A model generated the notes under the pieces. The model did no database searches, had not been told where the DNA came from, and was given only the letters and a program-made list of their open reading frames with translations. Positions 35,215 through 47,475 of a stretch of 64,000 nucleotides of DNA are shown here, one piece after another. A program made the translations under genes and the position numbers. Location of the stretch: assembly GCA_037043455.1 (NCBI GenBank), contig JAWPHD010011498.1:1-64000 (forward strand). The letters run 5' to 3'. Position 1 is the first letter of the stretch. Each line of letters opens with the position of its first letter. The DNA is from Cyrtodaria siliqua. Its lineage: Eukaryota > Mollusca > Bivalvia > Adapedonta > Hiatellidae.

Positions 35215-36035
35215 TTCAGGGGCGGAACCAGGATTTCAGCTTAGTGGGGGCGTAAGATTTTGGTCAATTTTCGGGTCCGTCTCTAGCCTCATAAAACGGT
35301 TGCGGTAGTGCATTGACAGGGTAAAAAAGTCCGTTTTCAAATAAAAGGATTTAACAATGTGTTAATTAAACCACTCATTAGCCATTATGCGTCGAGCGAG
35401 CGAAGCGAGCGATAAAAAAAATATACTGAGGGAGTGCATCGAAATTGCTTGATATTTTATCTACAGTAACATGGACATACATGTATGAATAAAAAAAGTC
35501 CGTTTTCAAATAAAAGGATTTAACAATGTGTTAACTAAACCACTCATTAGCCATTGTGCTCGAGCGAGTGAAGCGAGCAAGAATTTTTTTTATACTGAGG
35601 GCGTGCAACGAAATTGTTTGATATTTCATCTACAATAACATGGACGTACATGTATGAATAAAAAAAGTCCGTTTTCAAATAAAAAGATTTAACAATGTGT
35701 TAATTAAACCACTCATTACATAATGCGTCGAGCGAGCGAGAACATTTTTTATACTGAGGGTGTGCATCGAAATTGTTTGATATTTTATCTACAGTAACAT
35801 AGACATACATGTATGAATAAAAAAGTTCGTTTTGAAATAAAATGATTTAACAGTCTGTTAATTAAACCACTCATTAGCCATTATGCGTCGAGCGAGAGAA
35901 GCGAGGGAGAAAAAAAAATATACTGAGGGCGTGCAACGAAATTTTATCTACAGTAACATGGACATACATGTATGCTCCGGAATTTTTAGTGGGGCCCCCC
36001 TCCCCCACCCCCCTGGATCCGCTAGTGCAGTTGCA
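35215..36035. mobile_element. Non-autonomous element with four 169-bp internal repeats
   Basis: The left end reads ggggcggaaccagg; the right end, reverse-complemented, reads actagcggatccaggggg, so the ends are roughly inverted. Inside, a unit starting gtccgttttcaaataaaa recurs at 35,329, 35,498, 35,667 and, diverged, 35,825. Each unit contains a gcgtcgagcgagcgaagcga-type segment. No transposase frame is present. The boundary call is moderate; the internal repeat is clear. Confidence 0.6.
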
Positions 36036-36127
36036 GATCTCGGGATGACAAGAGGACGGAATCATACCCTAAAGTGCGAACCTCGTAAATAACCCAGTTT
36101 ATTTTAATAAAACAACGTCAATTGTTT

Positions 36128-36560
36128 GTTTGAATGGTGTTTTAGGTCATTTTAGCACATGTAAGGCCATATATCACCACAGACATTCATTTCGATACAA
36201 CAGAAGGATAGAAAGAAGAAGAGATAGCGTTATAGTCTAATTCTAATATGTGACTTATGTATGTATACATATTAGACTATAACTCTATCTCTTCTTCTCT
36301 CAATCCTTCTATATTATCGTAATGAATGTCTGTGTATATAACGGTCGATTTGTTTTGTGCAAGAGGCAGACCACTTATTTTCCTGGATAGAACCAGTACT
36401 GTATGCCTCCCGCCATCCGTAAGAAACGACACTTTCTCACTTGACAAGTCGAGCTTCCAGTGAGGTTCGAACCCGCAGCGGTGAGAGGCGAGACATCTTT
36501 AGACGCAGCGACTTTACTATCCCGGGCACGGAGGGCATGTCAGCCCGTCGAAGACAGTCT
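36128..36560 (-). mobile_element. tRNA-derived SINE (family B), interrupted
   Basis: Minus-strand SINE: head near 36,540, B-box gggttcgaacctc near 36,470, a body with cggatggcgggag and tactggttctatcc, and a tail aaaacaccattcaaacaaac near 36,128. It matches the plus-strand copies at 62,078-62,222 and 62,771-62,998. A 157-bp hairpin interrupts it near the tail. Confidence 0.75.
36178..36334. mobile_element. 157-bp hairpin (MITE-like) nested in the SINE
   Basis: Starts CACAGACATTCATT and ends with its exact complement AATGAATGTCTGTG. Most of the interior also pairs (agaagaagagatag with ctatctcttcttct). Flanking tata may be a short target duplication. Uninterrupted SINE B copies lack it, so it is a later insertion. 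Confidence 0.75.
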
Positions 36561-37683
36561 GCCCTATAGCTCTATATGACCGATAGGTTCCTAAACACTG
36601 CGTTACTTGTACCGTTTGGTGATTTTTCTGCCTGGCCTCTCGGTGAAGTCTGGTTGTCCTTTGACAAAACAGTCACATTACGAAGACCCCATCTTCTTTG
36701 AGGCTCTACTACCGCCATAGTTCCGCATCACAGGTACACCAGACTGAGACCAGGGGCGGATTCAGGAGGGGCTTTTTTGTTTGTTGTTTTGGTTGTCAAC
36801 GTTATTTAAAAAGTTGAGCCCATACCACCCCAGCCCACACCCAATCAAATGTCGGTTTATGCAGGCCTGCTTAATCTCCGGATAAACATTTAATACGGAA
36901 TCTCAGAATAGTTGGGTAAAAAGCTTAGGAAGCAACTGATTAGTTGTGTGTACTTCATTGCTCATACGACACTTTTGTGTTTGCTAAATTGAGTTTGTGT
37001 GACCTTTATTTTATTCATGCTGCCAGTCTTCATTTTCAACATCTCAGTACAGAAGATTCTTCTTTACAGACAGCATACATTTGATGAAATGATCGTTGCT
37101 AAATGTCCAATGCAAACTAGGGAAGAAGCTGGAGATTCCATAGATTTACATAGATTTGTAATATTTTATTCCTCATATGCTTTGCTCTGATGGATGGAAT
37201 GCAATCCCTATCTCTTTCAAAGGAAAGATAATTGTCTTTCACAATACTATATATTAAACAGACGTATGGCAAACTGAAAGTATTGATCAAGTTCAAAATT
37301 AGCATTCTCGATTTAGTAACCTAATCTCATTTTGACTTTAAATATGGTTGCATATAATTGATAAAAAAAAACGATTTGTTTTGAACTATGCAAATGATTA
37401 ACGAGTATAATGATTTTCATGTATTCAAGTTATGACGAAAAACTGACGGGACGAGGCGATTTTTTTTAAAGAAAAGAAAGATTGCCATGTGTCCCTTTAA
37501 AACGTATTCAATGGACTGAAGACAAAACAAACACAGAACGAGCTCAGTTCGAATTGGATTACCAATTACCACTACGAAACATGTGGATTTATTCATACAC
37601 TACTAAGATTCAATATTTATATCTAAGTTAAATCTTTATAGGTTCAAGATTTACTGTTATATTTGATATGTATACATATACTT
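36561..37683. other. Intergenic, no gene recognised
   Basis: AT-rich sequence with a fragment caggggcggattcaggagggg near 36,750 that resembles the end of the element at 35,215. Short open frames around 36,999-37,305 overlap on both strands and show no domain. Confidence 0.5.
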
Positions 37684-37740
37684 GATAGCTTTACTTGATT
37701 CGGTAGGTTAAGTATGCATATCGAATCAAGTAAAGCTATC
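37684..37740. repeat. Perfect 19-bp inverted repeat with 19-nt loop
   Basis: Arms gatagctttacttgattcg (37,684-37,702) and its exact reverse complement (37,722-37,740). It could form a hairpin in RNA or a cruciform. Function is unknown; it lies just upstream of the 29-bp array. Confidence 0.8.
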
Positions 37741-37777
37741 GAATATATGTACAACTAATTGTACTTTGCTTGGAATT

Positions 37778-38472
37778 ATGATGTTTGTATTATTATATTG
37801 GACATCGACATGTACGTATTATTATATTGGACATTGACTTGTATGTATTATTATATTGGACATCGACATGTATGTAGTATTATATTGGACATCGACATGT
37901 ATGTATTATTATATTGGACATTGACATGTATGTATTATTATATTGGACATCGACATGTATGTAGTATTATATTGGACATTGACCTGTATGTATTATTATA
38001 TTGGACATCGACATGTATGTATTATTAAATTGGACATTGCCATGTATGTATTATTTTATTGGACATCGACATGTATGTATTATTATATATTGGACACTGC
38101 CATGTTAGTAGTATTATATTGGACATCGACATGTATGTATTATTATATTGGACATTGACATGTATGTATTATTACATTGGACATCGACATGTATGTATTA
38201 TTATATTGGACATCGATATGTATGTATCATTATATTGGACATTGCCATGTATGTATTATTATATTGGACATCGACATGTATGTATTATTATATATTGGAC
38301 ATTGCCATGTTAGTATTATTATATTGGACATCGACATGTATGTATTATTATATATTGGACATTGCCATGTTAGTATTATTATATTAGACATTGACATGTA
38401 TGTATTATTATATTAGACATCGACATGTATGTATTATTATATTGGACATCGACATGTATGTATTATTATAGT
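37778..38472 (+). repeat. 29-bp minisatellite
   Basis: About 24 copies of a 29-bp unit (core attggacatcgacatgtatg) with cgacatg/tgccatg variants. Some units carry a 2-bp insertion (tatatattgg). Confidence 0.95.
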
Positions 38473-38636
38473 GGACATTTACTTTGATTCGGCTTTGTTA
38501 CTTTGTTCTAAATACATAGTTTCGAATTTAAACGTCGACAACAACAACAATAGAGCAGCTGACAAAAACGATGCAGCGATATACGGCGATGAAAACAGTA
38601 AGAGCTATACTGATGGAAAATAGAAACGCCGCGCAA
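38473..38636. other. Short spacer between two arrays
   Basis: Unique-looking sequence between the 29-bp and 52-bp arrays; no feature seen. Confidence 0.5.
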
Positions 38637-39640
38637 CCATAACATAACATCGGCATATTGAATGACCAAAACATTTCATTTACTCTGAGTAAAACATAAC
38701 AGCGGTCTAAAACTTGGCCAAAACATGTGATTTACGGTGCCCAAAACATAACAGCGGTATATAACTTGACCAAAACATGTGATTTACGGTGACCAAAACA
38801 TAACAGCGGTCTATAACTTGACCAAAACGTGTGATTTACGGTGACCAAAACCTAACAGCGGTCTATAACTTGGCCAAAACGTGTGATTTACGGTGACCAA
38901 AACATAACAGCGGTCTATAACTTGACCAAAACGTGTGATTTACGGTGACCAAAACCTAACAGCGGTCTATAACTTGGCCAAAACGTGTGATGTACGGTGA
39001 CCAAAACATAACAGCGGTCTATAACTTGGCCAAAACATGTGATTTACGGTGCCCAAAACATAACAGCGGTATATAACTTGACCAAAACATGTGATTTACG
39101 GTGACCAAAACATAACAGAGGTATATAACTTGGCCAAAACATGTGATTTACGGCGACCAAAACATAACAGAGGTATATAACTTGACCAAAACATGTGATT
39201 TACGGTGACCAAAACATAACAGCGGTCTATAACTTGACCAAAACATGTGATTTACGGTGACCAAAACATAACAGCGGTCTATAACTTGACCAAAACATGT
39301 GATTTACGGTGACCAAAACATAACAGCGGTCTATAACTTGGCCAAAAATGTGATTTACGGTGACCAAAACATAACAGAGGTATAGAACTTGACCAAAACA
39401 TGTGATTTACGGTGACCAAAACATAACAGCGGTCTATAACTTGACCAAAACATGTGATTTACGGTGACCAAAACATAACAGCGGTCTATAACTTGACCAA
39501 AACATGTGATTTACGGTGACCAACACATAAAAGCGGTCTATAACTTGACCAAAACATGTGAATTACGGTGACCAACACATAAAAGCGGTCTATACCATAA
39601 GCAAAACATGTGATTTAATGCGATCGCAGCATAACAGCCG
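38637..39640 (+). repeat. 52-bp minisatellite
   Basis: About 18 copies of a 52-bp unit (core cataacagcggtctataact followed by a tgtgatttacggtgacc block). The edges are degenerate. The homogeneous centre implies recent turnover. Confidence 0.95.
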
Positions 39641-41153
39641 TCATTTCTGGCGCCCAAATCATTCGATTACCAAAAAACACAAAAAACACTGTGTTATTAA
39701 TACGACCATACAAAAGAGGCCCAACTGGGCCCGAAGACGATCACGTGCTACATATGCTGGACTCAATATTTGCTTAAGCTGTTTGCATATTTGTTATCCT
39801 AAGGTGTTATTGTCATTTTTATGTTGGAATTCAATAAACGACCGAGTAAATAAATTCTTTTAATATTTGAATATTTAACGTTTCATTCTTCTTTTGATTA
39901 ACATAGCCTGATACAGTGAATGGACCATAATTATTCATGGAAAATCAATATATTCAATAATCAATGTATTGAAATAATTAAAGGGAATAAAAGCGGTACG
40001 GATGTCATTTATTACCAACTCTTAATAACTGACGAATAGTTGCAATTTTAAAGTACTGATATAATCCAGAACTTTTAACATCGATTAGTAACTTGTACAT
40101 CAATAGCAATTACAGCAGACGGAGTATGAGGCACGTTAGTGAACATTTTATATGAAACGGAAGAACGCTGTATTTACATTTGATCTGCACGTGCACATTT
40201 TATATGAAATTGAAGCACGCTGCATTTACATTTGATCTGCACGTGCACATATTATATGACACTGAAGCACGCTGTGTTTATATTTGAATGCGGCTGTCCC
40301 TTATTACAACATATTTCAATAGAATGGTGTAATAAGTACACAATGCATAAAGGTTACAAAATCTAAACGGATAGTCTAATGTTACTAACACTCTGACAAT
40401 CAGTTACATAAATCACCACTTTTCATAACCTACTTAACCAGAGCAGAAGACAAATTTGGTGCAGGAAAAAATAGTATTACAAACAATGTTTAAATACAGA
40501 CTGATAATTAAAATAAATGGTAACTAGAAAATGTGTCATTGGAACACGGATGCTCTGATTTAGCGCCGTCAGTCGAAAACAAAACATCAGTAAAGTGTGT
40601 AAGGTATGCGAAAGTTATTCTCATTGATCTTCTTTTAGTAGGAACATCAACTTAAGTAACAGAGTATGAATAGTAGGTCAAGATCATTCATACTGACCAG
40701 TGTTTTGTAAGAACGTATTTGCAAGTACTATAACGTTTAGAAACTGTATGGCTTCTGGTGTCTGTCATTACCAAACTTGAACGTTAACCTGAATATAAAT
40801 TAACGAAATACGAATATTTATTCAAGGTAATTCATATTGACCTATTTTTGGTAGGTGTGTATACTGCTGTCATATAGATGTGTGTATGAAGTTGGCATTT
40901 TGTGTTTGGAAAATGGACATAACCAAAAACTTGGATGTAAAACCACGAAAAGTAAGTGATTGACTTGACCTACTTTTGTAGATGCAAATATATGTGAAGT
41001 CTGAAAGCTCTACAGCTTCCGAGGTTTTGAGAAAAAAGAGTACAACATTTTTTAGGACAGACAGACAATGGTAACACTATATAACCGCTCCACTTTCCTG
41101 GCGGGCATAAACATGACTAAAATTTGATTAAAATAGCATGTTAAACCAATAAC
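39641..41153. other. Intergenic, with a small three-copy 52-bp repeat
   Basis: No gene recognised. At about 40,145-40,290 three degenerate copies of a 52-bp unit occur (tgatctgcacgtgcac at 40,181 and 40,233). An aataaa at about 39,832 has no coding sequence nearby. Confidence 0.55.
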
Positions 41154-41230
41154 TGAGAGAGAGAGAGAGACACACACACAGACAGAGAGAGACAACAGAG
41201 AGAGACAGAGACAGACAGACAGCAGGTGTG

Positions 41231-41270
<40 letters not shown>
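41154..41270. repeat. Compound GA/CA/GACA microsatellite
   Basis: Runs of gagaga, cacaca and gacaga, ending in an uninterrupted (GA)n of about 34 bp. Confidence 0.95.
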
Positions 41271-41271
<1 letters not shown>

Positions 41272-41552
41272 ATATTAACTTATTGCATTTTTCATTATTA
41301 AAAAAAATCCATCATTATTTCTTATTTAGATAAAACAACATTTCAACTCTAGAAAACAATGCGAATCCATATCATGGTATTAAAAGAAATGAAGAGGATG
41401 TACTTAAAACAAGAATATATAAATTTGTATTACTATAGACAACGTCCTATCACGTACTTCTGCAGGTAAATCACGAGTTAAGATCATTTTCATCAAACAT
41501 GTAAATGGTTCTAATATAGTGGTACATGTATAGCTAATTAGAAATACAACCA

Positions 41553-41895
41553 TTCTCACTCATACGTATATACAGATCATTCACTCATGCAGTCTAATTA
41601 GCAATACACCCATTCTCACTCATGCGTATATATAGATCATTCACGCATGCAGTCTAATTAGCAATACACCCATTCTCACTCATACGTATATATAGATCAT
41701 TCACGCATGCAGTCTAATTAGCAATACACCCATTCTCACTCATACGTATATACAGATCATTCACGCATGCAGTCTAATTAGCAATACACCCATTCTCACT
41801 CATATGTTTATACAGATCATTCACGCATGCAGTCTAATGAGCAATACACCCATTCTCACTCATACGTTTATACAGATCATTCACGCATGCAGTCT
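41553..41895 (+). repeat. 60-bp minisatellite
   Basis: About 5.7 copies of a 60-bp unit (core cagatcattcacgcatgcag). Copies differ by one to three bases. A 63-codon open frame over its end is an artefact of the 60-bp period. Confidence 0.95.
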
Positions 41896-42104
41896 CTGAA
41901 TTTCCAAATTAACACCACTCAGCAATTCCAAATTGTCCAGATATATATCGTTTATGCAAACTGTAGGCAAATATCAATAAATACAGAATTACATGCATAT
42001 GATATACAGTTCCGGTAATTGACAATATATTAGTATGCATAAACTGAGTTGATACATGTTATGGATTCATATATAAGAGAAGTTGTTGGTTATTTTTTTA
42101 AAAA

Positions 42105-42660
42105 CTGAATTGAATTGAATTGGGTTTTAAGGCGCACCAACACATGAAAGGTTATATGGCGCTAACAGGCATGAACATGCCAGGCTCATCCTCTATGTAC
42201 ATCGAGATAAAATATGGAGAATGGGCCTAGACCTTCTCACCCTGAACTGCAAAAAAAGTTGCTGCAAATTCTATTGTAGACACTCCATTTACGCTGGAGC
42301 CACGTTCATTGTTTTTCTGCCACTGCTCTTAGTGATGTGAGCGAGATGGCACCTGAAACAATGCAGGGGTCATGATGAAGACCTTTAATGAACATGAACA
42401 CAAAATTACAAAATGAATATGAATGATTGGGGGGGGGGGGGGGGGGGGGGGGTCATGATGAAGACCTTTAATGAACATGAACACAAGTCTTAGTGATGTG
42501 GGGGGGGGGGGGGGTCATGATGAAGACCTTTAATGAACATGAACACAAGTCTTAGTGATGTGAGCGAGATGGCACCTGAAACAATGCAGGGGTCATGATG
42601 AAGACCTTTAATGAACATGAACAAAAAATTACAAAATGAATATGAATGAGAAGGTGGGTG
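42105..42660. mobile_element. Retroelement-like tail, duplicated segment and poly-G tracts
   Basis: A (GAATT)n-type start at 42,110 leads into gggttttaaggcgcaccaac, similar to the reversed tails of the SINEs and LINEs here. A segment around cttagtgatgtg and ggggtcatgatgaagacc is present two to three times between 42,330 and 42,640. Uninterrupted G runs lie at 42,429-42,452 (24 nt) and 42,500-42,514 (15 nt). Element class not determined. Confidence 0.5.
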
Positions 42661-42884
42661 GGGTGGGGGGTCCTACCCATCTGCATGTGACGGTGTGTTT
42701 GAAGTGGTTGTATTCTATCCCGGCAATTAATTGAAAAGAAAAAAAGAAAAAAGAAACATAAACAACAAAACAAAACAAAACGCACATCGAGTTAAATATT
42801 ATAAAACATAAACAGAAATATTCTAATTATATAGAAAAAATATATTAAAATATATTAATAGTATTCAGAGTGGAGAAAAATGGG

Positions 42885-43830
42885 TTATTTATTGTAATAT
42901 GTATCATCACGTTTCTTAAAGCTCTTAAAAATATATGTGGATAGATTTTTTATTGTTTTAATCTTTGCTGAAGAGAGAAGCTCCATACAGTTAGGAACAT
43001 TTGGTCGTTTGCAATAACATTTATGTATAAGATCACATCTAAATTTATAATATAAAGGACATTCCAATACAAAATGGAATTCATCTTCTAAGGAATAACA
43101 GATTTGGCATTTTCTTTCTTCTCTAGGTATTTTATGTGGTTTATGCCATCGTCCTGTTTCTATTTCTAGGCGATTGGAAGATAATCTTAGTTTAGTTAAG
43201 GCTATTCTAAATTTCTTTATCAGTCCTAAGTCTAAATATGTTTTAAAACTGAAATTTGAGAAAAGAGTGTAAGTGTTTGCTCTGTTTGAATTGGTTAACT
43301 GTTCGTTCCAGTTTTGAATAAAATGGTCTCAAGCTCTTTGTTTAAATATATTTAAAAGCAAGTCAATATTTCGACCCAATTTTTTCTAATAAGTCTTTAA
43401 TTTGCAATGCCCAATTTTGTTTGTTTGGGTATTTAGTGATATCGTCGATCATCATATTATATGTTTGTTTAATATATTTTCTATTGTCGGAGCGCGTTAG
43501 TTTTAACCAGACACGGATAATATGGGAGAGTCGTTGAATTTTTAGAGAGGTTCTACCGAGTTCCCCATATATAAAGTTATTTTGTGTAGAACGTTTTACA
43601 CCTAGTAGTGGTTTACAAAATTGCAAGTGTATTCTTTCTAGAGATTCGGCACCTGCTCCGTAGTTTAGAATAGGAAGGATAAATTTGTCGAATAAATTTA
43701 ACGTATGGCTTATTTTAAGGTCTCCAAAGTTAATTAAGTAAGACTTCAGTTTGAAAATTGCCTTTAAAGCTTGACCGCCTAATATTTTAAACGTTTTATA
43801 GAATGATCCACCGGGTATATATATGATAAT
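42885..43830 (-). pseudogene. LINE ORF2 C-terminal fragment (decayed)
   Basis: The minus-strand translation gives a typical non-LTR retrotransposon C-terminus. It includes NYGAGAESLERIHLQFCKPL, then GVKRSTQNNFIYGELGR, later NRLEIETGRW, ERKCQIC, DEFHFVLECPLYYKFR, and a stop at 42,885. One frameshift near 43,365 and one in-frame TGA near 43,335 break the frame. The 5' end is truncated at about 43,830 by ta-rich sequence. The reverse-transcriptase core is absent, so it is inactive. The exact clade was not assigned. Confidence 0.85.
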
Positions 43831-44639
43831 AATATAACTGATTATTCTACTGAAGATATTTTTTTCCTCTGGCTATCGTGAACACATGCAGAGATTAACC
43901 GAAGAAACATACACAATACGCTGTATAAGTGGAGTAGATTTTATATACTGAAAGGAAGAAAATGCCTATACTACACTATTATACACACCTAATTCCACGT
44001 AATATTCCAGATATATCATAACGTGTTTTGTACAAAAAAGGTCTACAACTAATTACAGAAAGGACAACTCTGTCATGTAGTAGATCTTTTAATCAAAGTA
44101 TACTTTGTTACACCAAATTCATACATGTTGAAATTTCGCTTGAAAAAGTCAAGCCATTTCAGTCTCGTGTTTAATGTTAAGAGATTGCAACGTTTAAAGC
44201 CTAAGTTGCCCACCTGCTTGAGCCAATTGCGCATTGTGTCGATAATGAAACTTTAAAGCGGTAACCATCGGTGTGTTTAAACCTTCTTTCCGGAAGGACA
44301 GGCCTATTGTCGCCCTGTACCATTCGATTAGCAGTAACATATTAAACATACAATATACAGCGGAAATACCCATTATGCGTTTCTTTTTCTTTTCAGTATA
44401 TTTACTAACTACGGCTAATTTGGCAACGAACAATAAAATTCATGACAGTATGGTGTCAGTTCGAAAATTGGACAACCGCGGTACAAAACGGTACACACAA
44501 AATGTCCGTAATTTTCGTCCGTAGAGGCGGCAATATTGGATGCGGCCAATCAATAAACACAATACATGTACCTCTATATATACACAATTCAAGACTTCTT
44601 GAAGTCCTTGATTATAAGCGGTTTCGGGAAAATATGTCA
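43831..44639. other. Intergenic, no feature recognised
   Basis: Overlapping short open frames on both strands around 44,194-44,655 show no domain and are judged spurious. Confidence 0.45.
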
Positions 44640-46410
44640 GCTGTGTAACAGACACTCGACTGGTGGGTCACGGACAGGCGGGTCACAAACAAGAGGGACA
44701 CGGACAAGCGAGTTACAGACAGGCGAGTCACGGACACGCGGATCACGAACAGGTGAGTCACGGATGAGTGGGTCACGGACGGGCGAGTCACGAACAAGTA
44801 GACACGACAGGCGAGTCACGGACAGGCGGGTCACGGACAAGCGGCACACGGACAGACGAGTCAAGGACAGGAGGGTCACGGACGGACGAGTCACGGACAA
44901 GCGAGTCATGGACAAGCGGGTCACGGAAAGGCTGGTCACGGTCTGGCGGACACGTACAGGCGAGTCAAGAACAGGAGGGTCACGGACAGGCGGCTAACGG
45001 ACAGGCGGGTTACAGACAGGCGAGTCACGGACAGGCGGGTCACGGACAAGCGGCACACGGACAAACGAGTCAAGGACAGGAGGGTCACGGACGGACGAGT
45101 CACGGACAAGCGAGTCATGGACAAGCGGGTCACGGAAAGGCTGGTCAAGGTCTGGCGGACACGTACAGGCGAGTCAAGAACAGGAGGGTCACGGACAGGC
45201 GGCTTACGGACAGGCGGTTTACAGACAGGCGAGTCACGGACAGGCGGGGTACAAAAAAGGCTGGTCACGGACAGGTGGGACTTGGACAGATGAGTCGCAT
45301 ACAGGCGGGTCACGGACAGGCGGGTAACAGACAGGTGGGTCACGGACAAGCGAATCACGGACAGGAGGGTCACAGACAAGCGGATCATGGACAGACGTGT
45401 CACAGACAGCGGGAAATGGGCAGAAGGGTCACAGGCAGGCGGGACACGGACATGTGGGACGCGGACAGATGAGTCACAGATAGGCGGGTCACGGACAGGC
45501 GAGTAACTCACAAGCGGGTCACGGACAGGCGAGTAACGCACATGCGGGTCACGGACAGCGAGTAACGGACATGCGGGACATGGACAAGTGGTACACGTAC
45601 AGGAGGGTCAGGGACAGGCGGGACATGGACAGGCTGTTTACGGACAGGCGAATTACGGTCAGGCGTCACGGACAAGCTGGACACGGACATGCGGGTCACG
45701 GACAAGCGGGTCATGGACAGGTGGGTCACGGACAGGCGGGTAACGGACAGGCGGGTCACGGACAAGCGAGATACGGACAGGTGGGTTACAGACAAGCAGA
45801 TCACGGTCAGACGGGTCACAGACAGGCGGGACATGAGCAGGCGGGTCAAGGACAGGCAGAACATGGGCAGGGGGTCATGGACAGGCGGGTCACAGACAGG
45901 CCGGACAAGGCCAGGCGGGTCACGGACATGCGGGACACAGGCAGGCGGGTCATGGACAGGTGGGACACGGGCAGACGGGTCACGGACAGGAGAGTCACGG
46001 ACAGGCGGGTTAGACGGGTCACGGACAGGCGGGACACGTACAAGAGGGTCACGGACAGGCGGGACACGGACAGGCGGGTTACAGACAAGCAGATCACGGT
46101 CAGACGGGTCACAGACAGGCGGGACATGAGCAGGCGGGTCAAGGACAGGCAGAACATGGGCAGGGGGTCATGGACAGGCGGGTCACAGACAGGCCGGACA
46201 AGGCCAGGCGGGTCACGGACATGCGGGACACAGGCAGGCGGGTCATGGACAGGTGGGACACGGGCAGACGGGTCACGGACAGGAGAGTCACGGACAGGCG
46301 GGTTAGACGGGTCACGGACAGGCGGGACACGTACAAGAGGGTCACGGACAGGCGGGACACGGACAGGCGGGTCAGGCGGATCACGGACAGGCGGGTCACG
46401 AACGATATAC
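44640..46410 (+). repeat. GC-rich 16-bp minisatellite with higher-order repeats
   Basis: About 110 copies of a 16-bp unit (core gtcacggacaggcggg). Longer repeats are superimposed: a 209-bp block (44,841 and 45,050 at gcggcacacgg) and a 293-bp block (45,792 and 46,085 at acaagcaga). CpG is frequent, in contrast to the AT-rich surroundings. Open frames of 100-300 codons on both strands are Arg/Thr/Gly- or Val/Arg/Leu-periodic and are not supported as proteins. Confidence 0.95.
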
Positions 46411-47475
46411 CATATCATAAACACGTCTGACCTTAGAACGGATCTGCTGCATATTGATATTACCATATTTTCTTTAGTTTAGAGGGCTCACGACAATCTT
46501 CAAATTTGTATTAAGCGTTAAAATGTGCACCGAAATGTATTAATCCCGTACTAAAACCTGCTTGTATATATATAAATGAAATGTTGAGTTTCCATGTTTT
46601 CTTCGTTATTCTACCATAGGTTTAAATATAATAATGGTGCAATATACTTAACAGTTAATAACATTTATGTGGTCCGAGTATTAACTTCCATACCCCATCC
46701 AATCACTTCTCCAAGAAGCGAAAACGGGGTTGGCTGGGGTATGAAATAAAACCTTAATTTCGGCTTAAAAAGTTTGCATATTGTACAATTAAAACATTAA
46801 TAGGTAATTTTAAACAGGTTATTACATTTGTTCAGTAAAGCATGTTTTTATACATATTTTATTGTCGATATATGCGTTATACAATCCTATAAGCTTATAA
46901 GCTTTCCCATCGCTTAGTAGAATTAAGTCGGGACCACGTAATGAATATGCAAAAACAATCATAGTTGAACTATTCTAATAATTTATATCAAAGATTGAAA
47001 AAATGTAACTATTAACTGGACGCCGCGAATTTTTAAAAAAAGTCAGGATTGTCGTGTGCCCCTTTAATATACTCGTATAAACATTTTACATAATGTCTTT
47101 GACATTAATAGGAATTATAATTATGGTTTTGATGCATTTCTGCTGCATATAGGTATAATCATATTTCTTTTGATTAATATACTCGTATAACCAGTTTATA
47201 TCATTTCTAATTTTGTAAACATTGATACGAATTATAATTATGGTTTTGATGTATTTTAAATATTTTCCTAAAATCTATATTACCCAAAATAATGTTACAT
47301 TAAATTGCGTTTCATTCTTCAAATGATTCATTATCCGACTACTATATATGTTTATCACTTATATTTAATGATCTGTTCTACCAATATACTGTCATGGTTA
47401 ATTAACCTTTACTATTATTGGAGCAGTTGCCAGTGACGTCACAATACGGATTCATGCATAGAATCTAAACTTGTC
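46411..47475. other. Downstream flank of the B-box/NHL gene
   Basis: AT-rich, no gene. An approximately 115-bp imperfect tandem duplication spans about 47,067-47,255 (aatatactcgtataa and aattataattatggttttga repeated). On the minus strand attaaa at 47,364-47,369 is a possible weak polyadenylation signal for the gene at 47,476-49,164. Confidence 0.5.

Noticed and set aside
38637..39640. Possible CRISPR array with 52-bp period
   Set aside because: Every part of the unit is repeated; there are no spacers.
44640..46482. Arg/Gly/Thr-rich protein frames (up to 303 codons)
   Set aside because: Several frames on both strands are open at once, as expected of a GC-rich 16-bp repeat with few stops.
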